From: Sphingomonas oligophenolica
GTDB lineage: Bacteria > Pseudomonadota > Alphaproteobacteria > Sphingomonadales > Sphingomonadaceae
Assembly: GCF_006438955.1 (NCBI RefSeq)
Contig: NZ_RCZK01000002.1
Span: 62,001 to 126,000, forward strand
Reading direction: 5' to 3'
DNA length: 64,000 nt
Shown: piece after piece, positions 25,190 through 38,300 of the stretch
How positions within the stretch are numbered: the first letter of the stretch is position 1
Layout: the number at the start of each line of letters is the position of its first letter
Notes under the pieces: generated by a model
Told to the model about the DNA's origin: nothing
Seen by the model: only the letters and a program-made list of their open reading frames with translations
Databases searched by the model: none
Translations under genes and position numbers: made by a program

Positions 25190-26532
25190 CACGTAATCCT
25201 CGGCAACCGCAGTGTCGCGCGCAACCCCGGCGCGTCGTCGTCGATCGATAGCGTCCCGCGATGCACCGCGGCAATCGCGGCGACCATGTTGAGGCCCAGC
25301 CCGTTGCCTGGTCGTGTCCGGCTCGAATCAAGCCGCACGAACCGGTGGACGATCCGTGTGCGATCCTTAGCCGCGACGCCGGGGCCGTCGTCCACCACCG
25401 CCAGCAAGATCATATCCCCTTCCGCCATGAGGCTCACCGTGATCGAGGTGCCCGCGGGGGTGTGACCTTGCGCGTTGTCGAGTAAATTGATCACGGCCTG
25501 CGCGATCAGTTCGCGGTCGCCGTGGATCGTGAGCCCTGACGCGATGGCGCAGTCGAGGCTTCGCCCGCCATCGGCCACCGCGGGCGCATAGGTGTCGCAC
25601 AGGTCGTTGGCGAGCGCGGACAGGTCCATCGGCGCAAACGCGCGGGCGAGCGCGCCGCCTTCGACCTCCGAAATCCGCAGGATCGCGGCAAACAGCGATA
25701 ACAGCTCGTCGCTCCGCTCCAATGCCCCCTCGAGCGCGCCGCGTTGCGCCGCGTGCGGGCCATCGAGCGCCGCCTCGATCTCGGCGCGCAGGCGGGCGAG
25801 CGGGGTGCGCAGGTCGTGTGCGACGTCGCTCGATACCTGACGCAGGCTGTCGAGCAATTGCGCGATCCGATCGAGCATCGCGTTGAGCGATCGGGCGAGC
25901 TCGTCGAACTCGTCGCCGCGCGCGCCGACTGGAATGCGTCGCGCGAGATCGCCGGCGACGATGGCCTGCGCGGTGCCGCTGATCCGCGCGAGCCGCCGCT
26001 GCAGATACCCGCCGAGCGCCAGCGCGCCGCCGGTGCCGAACAGCAGGACCAGTACCAACGCCGCGCCGAACAGCGCCAAAATTGTGCCGTCGATCCGCTC
26101 GAGCGCCTCGGTGTCGATCGCGACGACCAGCGTGCGACCGTCGCCGATCGCGGTCGTCAGCGCACGGGCAGCATCGACGCCCTCGACGGGATCGACGAAC
26201 TCGACGTTACCCCAGCCGCGGGCGGGTCGGCGCAGCGCGAGCGATCCGGCGATCCGGCGGTGTCCGGCATCGAAGAGCGCATAGCCGAAATTGTCGACGC
26301 GTCCGCCGGTCTCGCGCGCCAAAATCGTTTCGAGCAGGTCGGGCAATCCTTCCTCGCGATAACTGCGAACGAGCGCGCGCGTTTCCTCGGCGAGCGCCGC
26401 GTCCTGCTGCGCGCGGAACGCGGCATCGGCGGCGAAATACACGACCGCGCCGAGCAGCGTGATCGCGAGCGCGAACACGGCGGAATAAGTAAACGCGATG
26501 CGATAGGCGGCGCTGCGCCGGAGGTCAGCCAT
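25189..26532 (-). CDS. Sensor histidine kinase
   Basis: A protein of 447 residues. Membrane spans lie at about 10-35 and 150-175, flanking a periplasmic sensor of about 110 residues, then a HAMP domain at about 175-230. The dimerisation helix has SSDVAHDLRTP (His239), followed by the ATPase boxes NLLDNAQGH, DDGPGV and GNGLGLNM. It phosphorylates the response regulator encoded just upstream, with an eight-base overlap. The architecture is that of QseC/CusS-like kinases. Position inside the efflux operon suggests it senses the exported compound. Confidence 0.93.
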   Translation of the reverse strand: MADLRRSAAYRIAFTYSAVFALAITLLGAVVYFAADAAFRAQQDAALAEETRALVRSYREEGLPDLLETILARETGGRVDNFGYALFDAGHRRIAGSLALRRPARGWGNVEFVDPVEGVDAARALTTAIGDGRTLVVAIDTEALERIDGTILALFGAALVLVLLFGTGGALALGGYLQRRLARISGTAQAIVAGDLARRIPVGARGDEFDELARSLNAMLDRIAQLLDSLRQVSSDVAHDLRTPLARLRAEIEAALDGPHAAQRGALEGALERSDELLSLFAAILRISEVEGGALARAFAPMDLSALANDLCDTYAPAVADGGRSLDCAIASGLTIHGDRELIAQAVINLLDNAQGHTPAGTSITVSLMAEGDMILLAVVDDGPGVAAKDRTRIVHRFVRLDSSRTRPGNGLGLNMVAAIAAVHRGTLSIDDDAPGLRATLRLPRIT

Positions 26533-27202
26533 CCGCCCGCATCCGATAGCCGACGCCGCGCAGCGTTTCGATCGGATCGGTATCGAAGCCCCCGTTCAAT
26601 TTCGATCGCATCCGGCTCAGATGGCTTTCGACGATGTTGGTCTGCGGATCGAAATGGAATCCCCAGATCGATTCGAGGAACATCGTCCGCGTCACGACCC
26701 GCCCCGCATTGCGCATCAACAGTTCGAGCAGCGCATATTCGCGCGGCTGGAGCCGCACCTCGTGCCCGCCGCGTCGTACCTCGCGGCGGAGCAGGTCGAG
26801 ATCGACGTCGCCGACATGGAATGCGGTCGGGGCCTCGCTGATCGGCGGGCGGCGCAGCAGTGCCGCGATCCGCGCGGCGAGTTCGGCGAACGCGAACGGC
26901 TTGACGAGGTAATCGTCCGCGCCTGCGCCGAGCCCTATCACGCGATCCTCGATGCCGCCGAGCGCGGTCAGCATCAGCACCGGCATGCGGACACCGCCCG
27001 CGCGCCACCGCTTCAGAATCTCCACGCCGTCGAGCTGCGGCAACAGCCGGTCGAGGATCGCGACGTCGAAGCTCTCGACGAGGCCGAGGTGCAACGCATC
27101 CTCGCCATCGCCGACGCGCGTCACGGCATGGCCGAGCTCGCCGAGCCCTCGCTCGACGAACCCGGCGGTGTCGTCATCGTCCTCGGCGATCAGGATGCGC
27201 AT
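26525..27202 (-). CDS. OmpR-family response regulator
   Basis: A protein of 225 residues. The receiver domain has the acidic pocket EDDDD, phospho-acceptor Asp51 in AILDRLLPQLDG and the conserved Lys in VKPFAF. A C-terminal winged-helix DNA-binding domain covers about 125-222 (LLRREVRRGGHEVRLQPREY and RTMFLESIWGFHFDPQTN). It probably controls this efflux operon, including itself. It is separated by 12 bases from the PepSY gene. Confidence 0.93.
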   Translation of the reverse strand: MRILIAEDDDDTAGFVERGLGELGHAVTRVGDGEDALHLGLVESFDVAILDRLLPQLDGVEILKRWRAGGVRMPVLMLTALGGIEDRVIGLGAGADDYLVKPFAFAELAARIAALLRRPPISEAPTAFHVGDVDLDLLRREVRRGGHEVRLQPREYALLELLMRNAGRVVTRTMFLESIWGFHFDPQTNIVESHLSRMRSKLNGGFDTDPIETLRGVGYRMRADG

Positions 27203-27214
27203 GACGGGGTGCGA

Positions 27215-27496
27215 TCAGTCCTTATCGTTCAGGCCTTCATATTTGTTCTCGACGACGCGACCGGTGTTGGCGTCGACGCCGATCTCGTGAATACGCTTGC
27301 CCTGGCGGATATCGAACGAATAGCGCCAGCCGCCACCTTCCTTTTCATATTCGGCATCCTGGATTTTGCCGGGGGCCTGCTTGAGCTCGATCGCGCGCGC
27401 CTGCGCCATCGTCAGCTTGGCATGGGGCTGCGCCGCGAGCGCGGGCGCGGCCAGCGCAACGGCGGCGGTCAGCAGGAGGGGGATACGCTTGGTCAT
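27215..27496 (-). CDS. Small secreted PepSY-domain protein
   Basis: A protein of 93 residues. A signal peptide at about 1-22 is followed by a single PepSY domain (LTMAQARAIELKQAPGKI, then a two-strand hairpin WRYSFDI and VDANTGRVVENKYEG). PepSY proteins of this size are often first genes of QseBC-like two-component operons and may modulate the sensor in the periplasm. The start at 27496 has GAGG nine bases upstream; an ATG three codons earlier sits too close to that site. It is probably the first gene of the seven-gene efflux operon. Confidence 0.85.
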   Translation of the reverse strand: MTKRIPLLLTAAVALAAPALAAQPHAKLTMAQARAIELKQAPGKIQDAEYEKEGGGWRYSFDIRQGKRIHEIGVDANTGRVVENKYEGLNDKD

Positions 27497-27613
27497 GTCA
27501 CTCATCCTCGATTGGTCCACCCGCTTGATCGGGCCTGTCCTTCTTACGCCGCGGTAGATTGCGCCGGGATGGAAGGGGAGTTCTACTATCCCAATGTAGA
27601 TGAACCACGCGGC

Positions 27614-28627
27614 TCAGGCGGGTGCGACGACCAGCAAGTGGAACGTGCCCGCCCGCGCCACCGGGCGGCCGCCAGCCCTGGCCGGGGGATCGAACGCTGC
27701 GGTCGGGAGGTAGACGTTGCCCGTCCGCGCATCGATCGCACCGGTCCGCGCGCCGACTTCGGTTTTCACGGTGGCGACCTTGCGCACGCTCCGTGCCGCG
27801 AGCGACAAGACCTCGAGCACCCCGTCGCGCCCGCACGGAATCAGCGCGACCTGCCGCTTCGCATCGAGCATCACCGCGTCGGGACCGCGCCCGATGTCGA
27901 TCAACCCGGTAAGCTTGGCGGCGCGGGTATCGACCACGGCGGCCTTGCCGTTGGCGCACGCGCTGATCAGGCGATCGTGGCTGGCGTCGAACGCGAGCCC
28001 GGTCGGCCCCTCGCACCCCGTAAGTGCGATCGAGCGGACCAGCTTGCCCGCCGCGAGATCGACGACCTCGATCTCGTCCGCGTCCTCGTTGTTGACGTAC
28101 AGCGTCCGGCCCCGCCCGATCACCGCGAATTCCAGCGCGGGCTTGACGGTGATCGTGCGCACGACCTTCATCTCGTGGGGATCGACGTCGGAAATCGTGC
28201 CGTCGTGGGCGTTCATCACGAACACATGGCCGCTCGCGGTCTCGTACGCCGCCGCATCGGGATCGTCACCCACCGCGAGCTTCGCCTGCTCCACCCCGGT
28301 CGTCGCGTCGATCAGCCGCACGCTGTTGTCGCGCCCGCTCGTCACCAGCAGCATGCCATGCGCCAGCGGCACCACCGCATGCCCGTGGACGATCGTGCCG
28401 ATCGAACGGCCGGCGTCGCGCTTCGCCAGATCGACCCGCGTCACCGCATCGCCGTGGGCGACGTAGAGCACGCGTGCCGCGACATCGACCGCGACATAGT
28501 CCCACCCGCCGCCGTCTGGTCCGGCGATATGTCCCGCAACATGATAGCGTGGGACCGGCGCGACAGGCGCCGCGGCGGCGACGAGCATCGCGCCCGCGCC
28601 GGACAACAGGATCGACAGCAGCTTCAT
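27614..28627 (-). CDS. Secreted YVTN/YncE-type beta-propeller protein
   Basis: A protein of 337 residues. A signal peptide at about 1-20 is followed by about seven repeats of a beta-propeller with recurring VDLA, LIDATTG and VVDTRAAKL edges and GPDAVMLDA-type turns. The fold is a 40-residue-repeat propeller used as a binding scaffold, and the protein should be periplasmic. No catalytic residues can be named. It is upstream of, and on the same strand as, the PepSY-led operon, separated by 117 bases. Confidence 0.75.
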   Translation of the reverse strand: MKLLSILLSGAGAMLVAAAAPVAPVPRYHVAGHIAGPDGGGWDYVAVDVAARVLYVAHGDAVTRVDLAKRDAGRSIGTIVHGHAVVPLAHGMLLVTSGRDNSVRLIDATTGVEQAKLAVGDDPDAAAYETASGHVFVMNAHDGTISDVDPHEMKVVRTITVKPALEFAVIGRGRTLYVNNEDADEIEVVDLAAGKLVRSIALTGCEGPTGLAFDASHDRLISACANGKAAVVDTRAAKLTGLIDIGRGPDAVMLDAKRQVALIPCGRDGVLEVLSLAARSVRKVATVKTEVGARTGAIDARTGNVYLPTAAFDPPARAGGRPVARAGTFHLLVVAPA

Positions 28628-29056
28628 CGTTCGGCCCTCCAGATTGTCGGCACCCCGTGCCCCAGCCGCGCGCCGCGACCAAGTGCTTCGCGCCGCATTG
28701 GGAATTCACAATCTTGGTATCGCTGTTCCGCACGCGTGACATCGCTTCATCATGGCGCGCGACGGTTTGGTAGCCAGCCTCAATCATTTCAGCGCTGACG
28801 CAGATATCGCTAAACTCCGGATGGGTCATCATTGCCTCGCCCGCTAACTTTACTCGATATGTGCCTTTGTCGTTGTCGACGCTCGCAAAGGCAGGGTGAT
28901 CATCAAACTGCCTGCGGCCACCAACAACACCAATAAGGTGTTCATCAAAGCGCCTTTCTCGGCCACCGCGGCTGCGAGCGAGCCCCATAATGCGACATTC
29001 AAATCACGTTTTACGCTGGCCTGAACTGGACGCTCGATCAGCTTCCGCATGCCGAC
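28628..29056. other. Low-GC intergenic stretch with possible gene remnant
   Basis: These 429 bases have visibly lower GC than the flanks. No confident gene is seen. Two weak frames exist on the minus strand. One encodes MTHPEFSDICVSAEMIEAGY and continues into the propeller gene without a plausible stop. The other is the 66-codon frame listed separately. Atypical composition and fragments of protein-like sequence suggest a decayed foreign insertion. Confidence 0.4.
28850..29050 (-). CDS. Possible small hydrophobic protein
   Basis: A frame of 66 codons with a hydrophobic segment (LLVLLVAAGSLMITLPL) that could span a membrane; an internal ATG would give 31 residues starting at that segment. No family was recognised. 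Third-position GC is lower than in neighbours and no clear ribosome site is seen. It ends 222 bases before the propeller gene start. It may be a remnant, or chance. Confidence 0.22.
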   Translation of the reverse strand: MRKLIERPVQASVKRDLNVALWGSLAAAVAEKGALMNTLLVLLVAAGSLMITLPLRASTTTKAHIE

Positions 29057-30067
29057 TTAAGCAGCCGCGATTTCGGATGCGTCGTTAAGCGCCAGCAGCG
29101 CGAAGCTCGCGAGCCAGTGGCTGCCCATATAATCGTCGGCGATGTGCGGCAGACTGGCGCGGATATGCGCGTTCGCCGTCGCCAGCGCCGGCGCATGAAC
29201 GGGATGGCCTTCCCCCAGCGCGGTAGCGATCCCGCGCCATGCCCAGGCTCGGCTGAGATTCAGCCCGTCGAGATGCGCGATCTTGCCATCGGTGCGATCG
29301 GACACGTGCGCGGGTGTGAACAAGGTAGCAGGCGTGCCCCCTGCGGCGTCGGGCAGAAAACGGTCGAACCACGCGGCAAATTCGGCGCCGTCAATGATGC
29401 GCGACATCAGCAGTGCTTCGCTGAGCGCAGGCGACAAAAATTCGTCGCCGCCCGGCTCCCAGCCCTGGCAGTTCCGGTCGCCGCTGAACCACTCGCGGGC
29501 GCGGTCGGTGATCAACGTCGCCAGCGCGGGATCGTATCGCGCTGCCCATTCGTGCGCCAGCGTCAGCGCGAAGCTGGTGTTGAAATGCGTCCCCGTCCGG
29601 ATCGGATAAGTGAGCTTGGGCAGATGCTCGCGAAACAGCGCGGCGAAGCGCTGCGCGAGCGGCTCCAACGCATCCGCCCAGGGCGCCCGATGCCGCACGG
29701 CCTCGGCGTGGAGTGACAGCAGCCATGCCCAACCATAGGGGCGCTCGAACCCCCTGCTATCGATCCGGTCGAGCCGCGCGCATTCGCCCGCGACCTTCTC
29801 GGGCACCAGCATCGCATCGGCGCGCGATCGGATCCCGCCCGCCTCCGCCAGGTCGGGAAACAGCCGCGCGATCCTGAGTATCTGCCACCAACCGTGCACG
29901 CAGCTATGCCAGTCGTAGCTACCGTGAAAGATCGGGTGGATCGCCGCGGGAGACGTGACGTCGCCCGGACCGGTCAGGACGAGATCGAGCTTGTAGGGAT
30001 ATTCGCGGCCCAGATGCGACAGCGTCGTGCGCGCGAATCCAGCGGCGAGATCGGGCGTCAGTGTCAT
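29057..30067 (-). CDS. DUF2891 family protein
   Basis: A protein of 336 residues with a recognisable DUF2891 signature: HPIFHGSYDWHSCVHGWW near the N-terminus, a central RTGTHFNTSFAL and a late GWEPGGDEFLSPALSEALLM. The repeated His/Trp pattern and helical content resemble an alpha/alpha-toroid enzyme fold. The function is unknown. The start at 30067 overlaps the DUF979 stop (ATGA), and a longer frame upstream is unlike the family. Membership in an operon with 5-oxoprolinase suggests a role in the same catabolic route. Confidence 0.85.
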   Translation of the reverse strand: MTLTPDLAAGFARTTLSHLGREYPYKLDLVLTGPGDVTSPAAIHPIFHGSYDWHSCVHGWWQILRIARLFPDLAEAGGIRSRADAMLVPEKVAGECARLDRIDSRGFERPYGWAWLLSLHAEAVRHRAPWADALEPLAQRFAALFREHLPKLTYPIRTGTHFNTSFALTLAHEWAARYDPALATLITDRAREWFSGDRNCQGWEPGGDEFLSPALSEALLMSRIIDGAEFAAWFDRFLPDAAGGTPATLFTPAHVSDRTDGKIAHLDGLNLSRAWAWRGIATALGEGHPVHAPALATANAHIRASLPHIADDYMGSHWLASFALLALNDASEIAAA

Positions 30068-31005
30068 CGGAACCCCAACCAATATAACAGGATGGTATTG
30101 ACCGCGAGCAATGCCAGCGCCGTCGGCACCTGCGCCTTGATCACCGCGCTCTGGTCCTTGAGATCGAGCAACGCCGCAGGCACAAGATTGAAGTTCGCCG
30201 CCATCGGCGTCATCAGCGTCCCGCAAAACCCCGCCAGCATCCCGATCGCCGCGACCACCGCGGGGTCACCCCCGAACCGGCGGATCAACAGCGGCATGCC
30301 GATCCCCGCGAGCATCACCGGAAATGCCGCGAAGGCATTGCCCATCACCATCGTGAACGCCGCCATGCCGATCGCGTAGACCAGTACCGCGCCGACCAAG
30401 CTGCCGTCGGGAATGGCATGCCCCGCGATCCGCCCGACGACCTCGCCGACGCCCGACAGCGCGAACACCGCGCCGAGGCTCGCCAGCATTTGCGGCAGCA
30501 CCGCGGCCCAGCCGACGCTGTCCATCAGCCGCACGCCCTCGACAAAGGGGGTCGCGGGGCGCGGACGCAGCCAGATGTAGCAGATCGCGAGCGCCGCGAT
30601 CACGCCCATCGTCAGCGCCACCAGCGTCACCTGCTTGGGGTCGACGAGATCGGGAAACTGGCGGAACAGCAATGTCCCGATCAACGCCGTGGCGGGGATG
30701 AGGAGCGCGGGCACGAACAGGCGATTGCCGTACTTGGCGGCATTGGCCTCGCGCTCGACCGCAGCGGTCGGCGGGCGCGTACTCCGGCCCATCCAGCCGA
30801 ACCCGGCGATCGCCACCAGCCCCAAGACGAGCACGCCGTTCCCGACATCGCCGATCCGGTCGCCGCCAAGAAAGCTCAGCGCGATCAAGCCGTAAAAGGC
30901 GGCGTTGCCCCACCGCCTGGAATGCTCAACATCCATGGCGCTCAGCAGCGCGAAGATCGCGAACACCACCCCCGCGACGGCGTAGAGAAAACCGCTCCCG
31001 ATCAT
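30064..31005 (-). CDS. DUF979 family membrane protein
   Basis: A protein of 313 residues with about nine membrane spans and a conserved GMLAGFCGTLMTPMAANFNLVP near the C-terminus. DUF979 and DUF969 proteins occur as adjacent pairs and are thought to form a two-part permease. The start at 31005 overlaps the DUF969 stop by four bases; an upstream frame start adds 28 residues with no membrane character. The substrate is unknown; see the adjacent oxoprolinase. Confidence 0.87.
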   Translation of the reverse strand: MIGSGFLYAVAGVVFAIFALLSAMDVEHSRRWGNAAFYGLIALSFLGGDRIGDVGNGVLVLGLVAIAGFGWMGRSTRPPTAAVEREANAAKYGNRLFVPALLIPATALIGTLLFRQFPDLVDPKQVTLVALTMGVIAALAICYIWLRPRPATPFVEGVRLMDSVGWAAVLPQMLASLGAVFALSGVGEVVGRIAGHAIPDGSLVGAVLVYAIGMAAFTMVMGNAFAAFPVMLAGIGMPLLIRRFGGDPAVVAAIGMLAGFCGTLMTPMAANFNLVPAALLDLKDQSAVIKAQVPTALALLAVNTILLYWLGFR

Positions 31006-31655
31006 CGTGGCCGCGCCAGCCGCCGATCGAGCCACCACAATCGACCGCCGTGGATCAGCAGCGCCGCGACCGCGGTAGGAATCGCCCATAGCGACAGATG
31101 CAACGGCTGGATTGCGATGCCATAGCCTTCCAAGATGCCCTTCATCAGCAGGATCGATCCGATCGCGATGAAGATGTCCTCACCGAAGAACAGCCCGATG
31201 TTGTCGGTCGCCGCCGCCATCGCGGGGATCGCATCGCCGCCAGGCGGCACGCCCTGACGTTCGGCGGCGGCCTCCGCCATCGGCGCAACGAGCGGGCGGA
31301 CCGTCTGTGCGGGGCCGGCGATCGAATTCAGCCCCAGCGCCGCCGTCAGTTGGCGGAACAGCAGATAGCCGATCAGCAGCCGTCCGACCCGCGCGCCTTT
31401 CAACCCCGCCACCAGCGCGCGCGCGCGCTCCTGCAAGCCATGGCGCTCGAGCAAACCAATGACCGGCAGCACGATATAGACGAGCGTGATGTAGCGGCTC
31501 GAATTGAACGCTTTGCCGAACGCGGCAAGGATCGCGACCGGATCGAGCCCCGCCGCAAGTCCGGTCACCGCCGCCGAGACCGCGACGACGAGCAGCGGAT
31601 TGAAGCGGAGCAGGAAGCCCGCCGCGATCACCGCGATTCCGGCGAGCACCAACAT
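31002..31655 (-). CDS. DUF969 family membrane protein
   Basis: A protein of 217 residues with about six spans. Conserved features include SSRYITLVYIVLPVIGLLER and GEDIFIAIGSILLM. It pairs with the DUF979 protein encoded next. The ATG follows the oxoprolinase stop directly with no gap, so the genes are co-translated. A transport role for the substrate of the oxoprolinase is inferred from this arrangement. Confidence 0.87.
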   Translation of the reverse strand: MLVLAGIAVIAAGFLLRFNPLLVVAVSAAVTGLAAGLDPVAILAAFGKAFNSSRYITLVYIVLPVIGLLERHGLQERARALVAGLKGARVGRLLIGYLLFRQLTAALGLNSIAGPAQTVRPLVAPMAEAAAERQGVPPGGDAIPAMAAATDNIGLFFGEDIFIAIGSILLMKGILEGYGIAIQPLHLSLWAIPTAVAALLIHGGRLWWLDRRLARPR

Positions 31656-35219
<3,564 letters not shown>

Positions 35220-35390
35220 CGCGCCCCGTCGATGGATTTCGGCGTCAGGCGCATCGTGTAACTCCGGTTCGATTACGTCACCGTGGATCGCTGACGGCAA
35301 AACGGCAAGCTGCGATGCGACCGAACGCGTCTGTCGGGCCATCATCGGTTCGGCTAAGGTCGGTGGCGACACGCTGAAGGGAAATGGCGC

Positions 35391-38249
35391 ATGATCGGTT
35401 GGCGATGGTTGATACCGGTGGGTCATGTCGCGTCGACCTTGGTCATGCTGCTCGCCGCGATCTCGATGGCAAGCGCGGCCTCGGCGCAGATCGCGGGTCA
35501 GCCGCTGCCAACCGGTCAGCGGCTGACCCCGCTCGCGGCGCCGGGCGCGCGGTTCGATTCGTTGGTCGCTCATATCGGGCCGAACCCTCGCTTCGTCACC
35601 GACGGTGCGGCCGCGGCGGCGACGAGCCCCGACGGGCGCGAGATGCTGGTGATGACGAGCGGTTTCAATCGCTATGCCGGAGCCGACGGCAAGATCGTGC
35701 CCGCCCAATCGGGCCAGTATATCTTCTGCTACGCGATCGACGCACGCGGCAGCCGATGGCTCCAGACGCTGACGGTGCCCAATAGCTATGGCGGGATCGC
35801 GTGGCTGCCCGATGGCAGCGGCTTCGTCGTCGGCGGCGGCCTCGACGACAACGTCCACCTGTTCCGGCGCGGCAAGACCGGCTTTGTCGAGACCGCCAAG
35901 CCGATCGCGCTCGACCACGCCGCGGGCAACGGGGCCGAGGTGAAGCCGCAGGCGGCAGGCATCGCGGTCAGCCCCGACGGCATCCGCGCGCTCGTCGCCA
36001 ACTATTACAATGATTCGGTCAGCCTGATCGATGTGACGCGGGGCGTGGTGATCGCCGAACAGGACCTGCGGCCCGGCAAGATCGACCCCGCGATGGCGGG
36101 CACGCCGGGCGGCGAAAATCCGTTCGCTATCCTATGGACCGATCCGACCCATGCCTGGATTTCGGCGCCGCGCGATCGGCAGCTCGTGGAGGTCGAGATC
36201 GCGGCGAGCAGTGTTCGCGTCGTCGCCCGCGTCGCGACGATCGGCGAGTCGACCGCGCTCGTCGCCGATCCCGCGACGCGACGGCTGTATGCCACCGAGG
36301 ACAATGCCGATCGGCTCGCGATGATCGATCTCGCCACTGGGCGGCTCGTCGGCGAACCGCGGCTGGGGCTTCCCGAAGCGATGGTCACTATCCCGCTCGC
36401 CAAGGGGTTCAACCTCAATGCGATCGCGATCCTGCCCGATCACCGGCTGCTCGTGACGATGGGCGGGATCAACGCGGTCGCGCTCGTGTCGACCGAGGCC
36501 GATGGCGATGCGACAGTCCAGGGGCTCGTCCCGACCGGCTGGTATCCGAGCGCGGTCGCGGTCAGTCGCGATGGCAAGCGCGTCTTCGTCGCCAACCGCA
36601 AGAGCCCGCCGGGGCCAAACCCGCACGGATGCGCCCCCGCGCTCGCGATCTATCGCGGCCAGCCCGACGCGTGTGGCGCCGCGAACCAATATATCTATCA
36701 GCTCGAAAAGGCCGGGCTGCTGCAATTCCCGATGCCATCGGCGCACGCGCTGGTCGCGACGACGTTGCAGGTCGCCGACAATATCGGGCTCGACGCCGCC
36801 AAGGGACGTACGACCGCCGAGGCGCGGATGGCCGCGGTGCGCGCGCGGATCAAGCACGTCGTCTTCATCATCAAGGAGAACCGCACCTATGATCAGGTGC
36901 TCGGCGACCTACCCGTCGGCAACGGCGATCCGCATCTCGCGATCCTGGGCCAGGCGCTCAGCCCCAACCATCACGCGCTCGCCAGCCAGTTCGTGACGCT
37001 CGACAATTTCTACGATTCGGGCGAACAATCGAGCACCGGCTGGACCTGGTCGACCGCGGCGCGCGTGCCTGACTTGCTCGAAAAGACCGCGCCGGTGAAC
37101 TACGCGCGCCGCGGCCTCGCGTATGAATCGGAGGAAGCCGACCGCTTCGTCTATACCCAGCAGACGATGGCCGAACGCCACGCCACCAATCCGAAACTGT
37201 CGACCGATCCCGATCTGATGCCCGGCCCCGCGCTCCTCACCGCGCCCGATGGCGACAAGGACGACGAGCAGAATCACGGGTATCTGTGGGATGCCGCGAT
37301 CCGCGCGGGGTTATCGGTGCGCAACTACGGCTTTTCGGACGCGTCGATCTACGATGCCGATGCGCCCGGCGCGGTGCCGCTGGTCCGCGAACCCGCCAAT
37401 ACCAGGACGCGGATCCACACCCCCGGCGATCGGCTGCTCGCGCCGCGCAGCGATCCCTATTTCCGCGGCTTCGACCAGAAGATGCCCGATTACTGGCGCA
37501 CGCTCGAATGGCAGCGCGAATTCGCCGCCGCGGATGCGAAGGGAAGCGTCCCTGCGCTGACGCTATTGCGCCTCAGCCACGATCACTTCGGCGACTTCAA
37601 GGATGCGATCGACGGGGTGAATACCGTCGAGACCGAAATGGCCGACAACGACTATTCGCTCGGGCTGGTGATCGAGACGATCGCGCACAGCAAGGCCGGC
37701 GGCTCGACGCTGGTGTTCGTGGTCGAGGACGATGCGCAGAACGGCGCCGACCATGTCGATGCGCGGCGCAGCATCGCGCTGGTCGCCGGGCCGATGGTGA
37801 AGCAGCACGCGCTCGTCTCGACGCGCTACACGACGGTCAACGTCCTGCGCACGATCGAGGCGGTGCTGGGCCTGGCGCCGCTCGGCCTCAACGATTCGCT
37901 CGCCTCGCCAATGGCCGACATCTTCGATCCCGCGCTGACCGACTGGACCTTCACCGCCCGCGCCGCCGACGTGCTGCGCACCACGCAATTGCCGATCCCC
38001 ACCGACCGCTTCGCACCGCGCGTGGCGCTGGCGGGATGCGGGCTGCGCGATGCGGCCTATTGGACCGCGGCGATGAAGGGGCAGGACTTCCGCACCGAAG
38101 ATCACCTCGATACCAATGCCTTCAACGCCGCGCTATGGCGCGGGCTGGGCAACGGACCGCAACCGACGGAGCGCACCAACGACGATCTCCGAACGCAGCG
38201 CGCGGCGTTGCTGACGGCCACCCAACGCTTAGAAGCGTGCAAGCAATAA
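35391..38249 (+). CDS. Exported YncE-like propeller fused to alkaline-phosphatase-fold domain
   Basis: A protein of 952 residues. A signal peptide ends around residue 33 (ASAAS/AQ). Residues about 60-430 form a YncE-like beta-propeller (SPDGIRALVANYYNDS, VSRDGKRVFVANR). Residues about 480-900 form a phosphoesterase domain of the AcpA/phospholipase C-like superfamily: HVVFIIKENRTYDQVLGDL, then HDHFGD and VVEDDAQNGADHVD, which supply the metal ligands. AAGGGA before the ATG supports the start. It should cleave a phosphomonoester or diester outside the cytoplasm; the substrate is not known. Confidence 0.87.
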   Translation: MIGWRWLIPVGHVASTLVMLLAAISMASAASAQIAGQPLPTGQRLTPLAAPGARFDSLVAHIGPNPRFVTDGAAAAATSPDGREMLVMTSGFNRYAGADGKIVPAQSGQYIFCYAIDARGSRWLQTLTVPNSYGGIAWLPDGSGFVVGGGLDDNVHLFRRGKTGFVETAKPIALDHAAGNGAEVKPQAAGIAVSPDGIRALVANYYNDSVSLIDVTRGVVIAEQDLRPGKIDPAMAGTPGGENPFAILWTDPTHAWISAPRDRQLVEVEIAASSVRVVARVATIGESTALVADPATRRLYATEDNADRLAMIDLATGRLVGEPRLGLPEAMVTIPLAKGFNLNAIAILPDHRLLVTMGGINAVALVSTEADGDATVQGLVPTGWYPSAVAVSRDGKRVFVANRKSPPGPNPHGCAPALAIYRGQPDACGAANQYIYQLEKAGLLQFPMPSAHALVATTLQVADNIGLDAAKGRTTAEARMAAVRARIKHVVFIIKENRTYDQVLGDLPVGNGDPHLAILGQALSPNHHALASQFVTLDNFYDSGEQSSTGWTWSTAARVPDLLEKTAPVNYARRGLAYESEEADRFVYTQQTMAERHATNPKLSTDPDLMPGPALLTAPDGDKDDEQNHGYLWDAAIRAGLSVRNYGFSDASIYDADAPGAVPLVREPANTRTRIHTPGDRLLAPRSDPYFRGFDQKMPDYWRTLEWQREFAAADAKGSVPALTLLRLSHDHFGDFKDAIDGVNTVETEMADNDYSLGLVIETIAHSKAGGSTLVFVVEDDAQNGADHVDARRSIALVAGPMVKQHALVSTRYTTVNVLRTIEAVLGLAPLGLNDSLASPMADIFDPALTDWTFTARAADVLRTTQLPIPTDRFAPRVALAGCGLRDAAYWTAAMKGQDFRTEDHLDTNAFNAALWRGLGNGPQPTERTNDDLRTQRAALLTATQRLEACKQ

Positions 38250-38300
38250 CATGGTCGCGACATGTCGTTCACCGTATCGCATGAGCATGGGAGCCTTGGG

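Noticed and set aside
28266..28988. Minus-strand frame containing MTHPEFSDICVSAEMIEAGY
   Set aside because: It overlaps the start of the beta-propeller gene by more than 360 bases. Only the upstream part looks protein-like, so it is noted as a possible remnant, not a gene.
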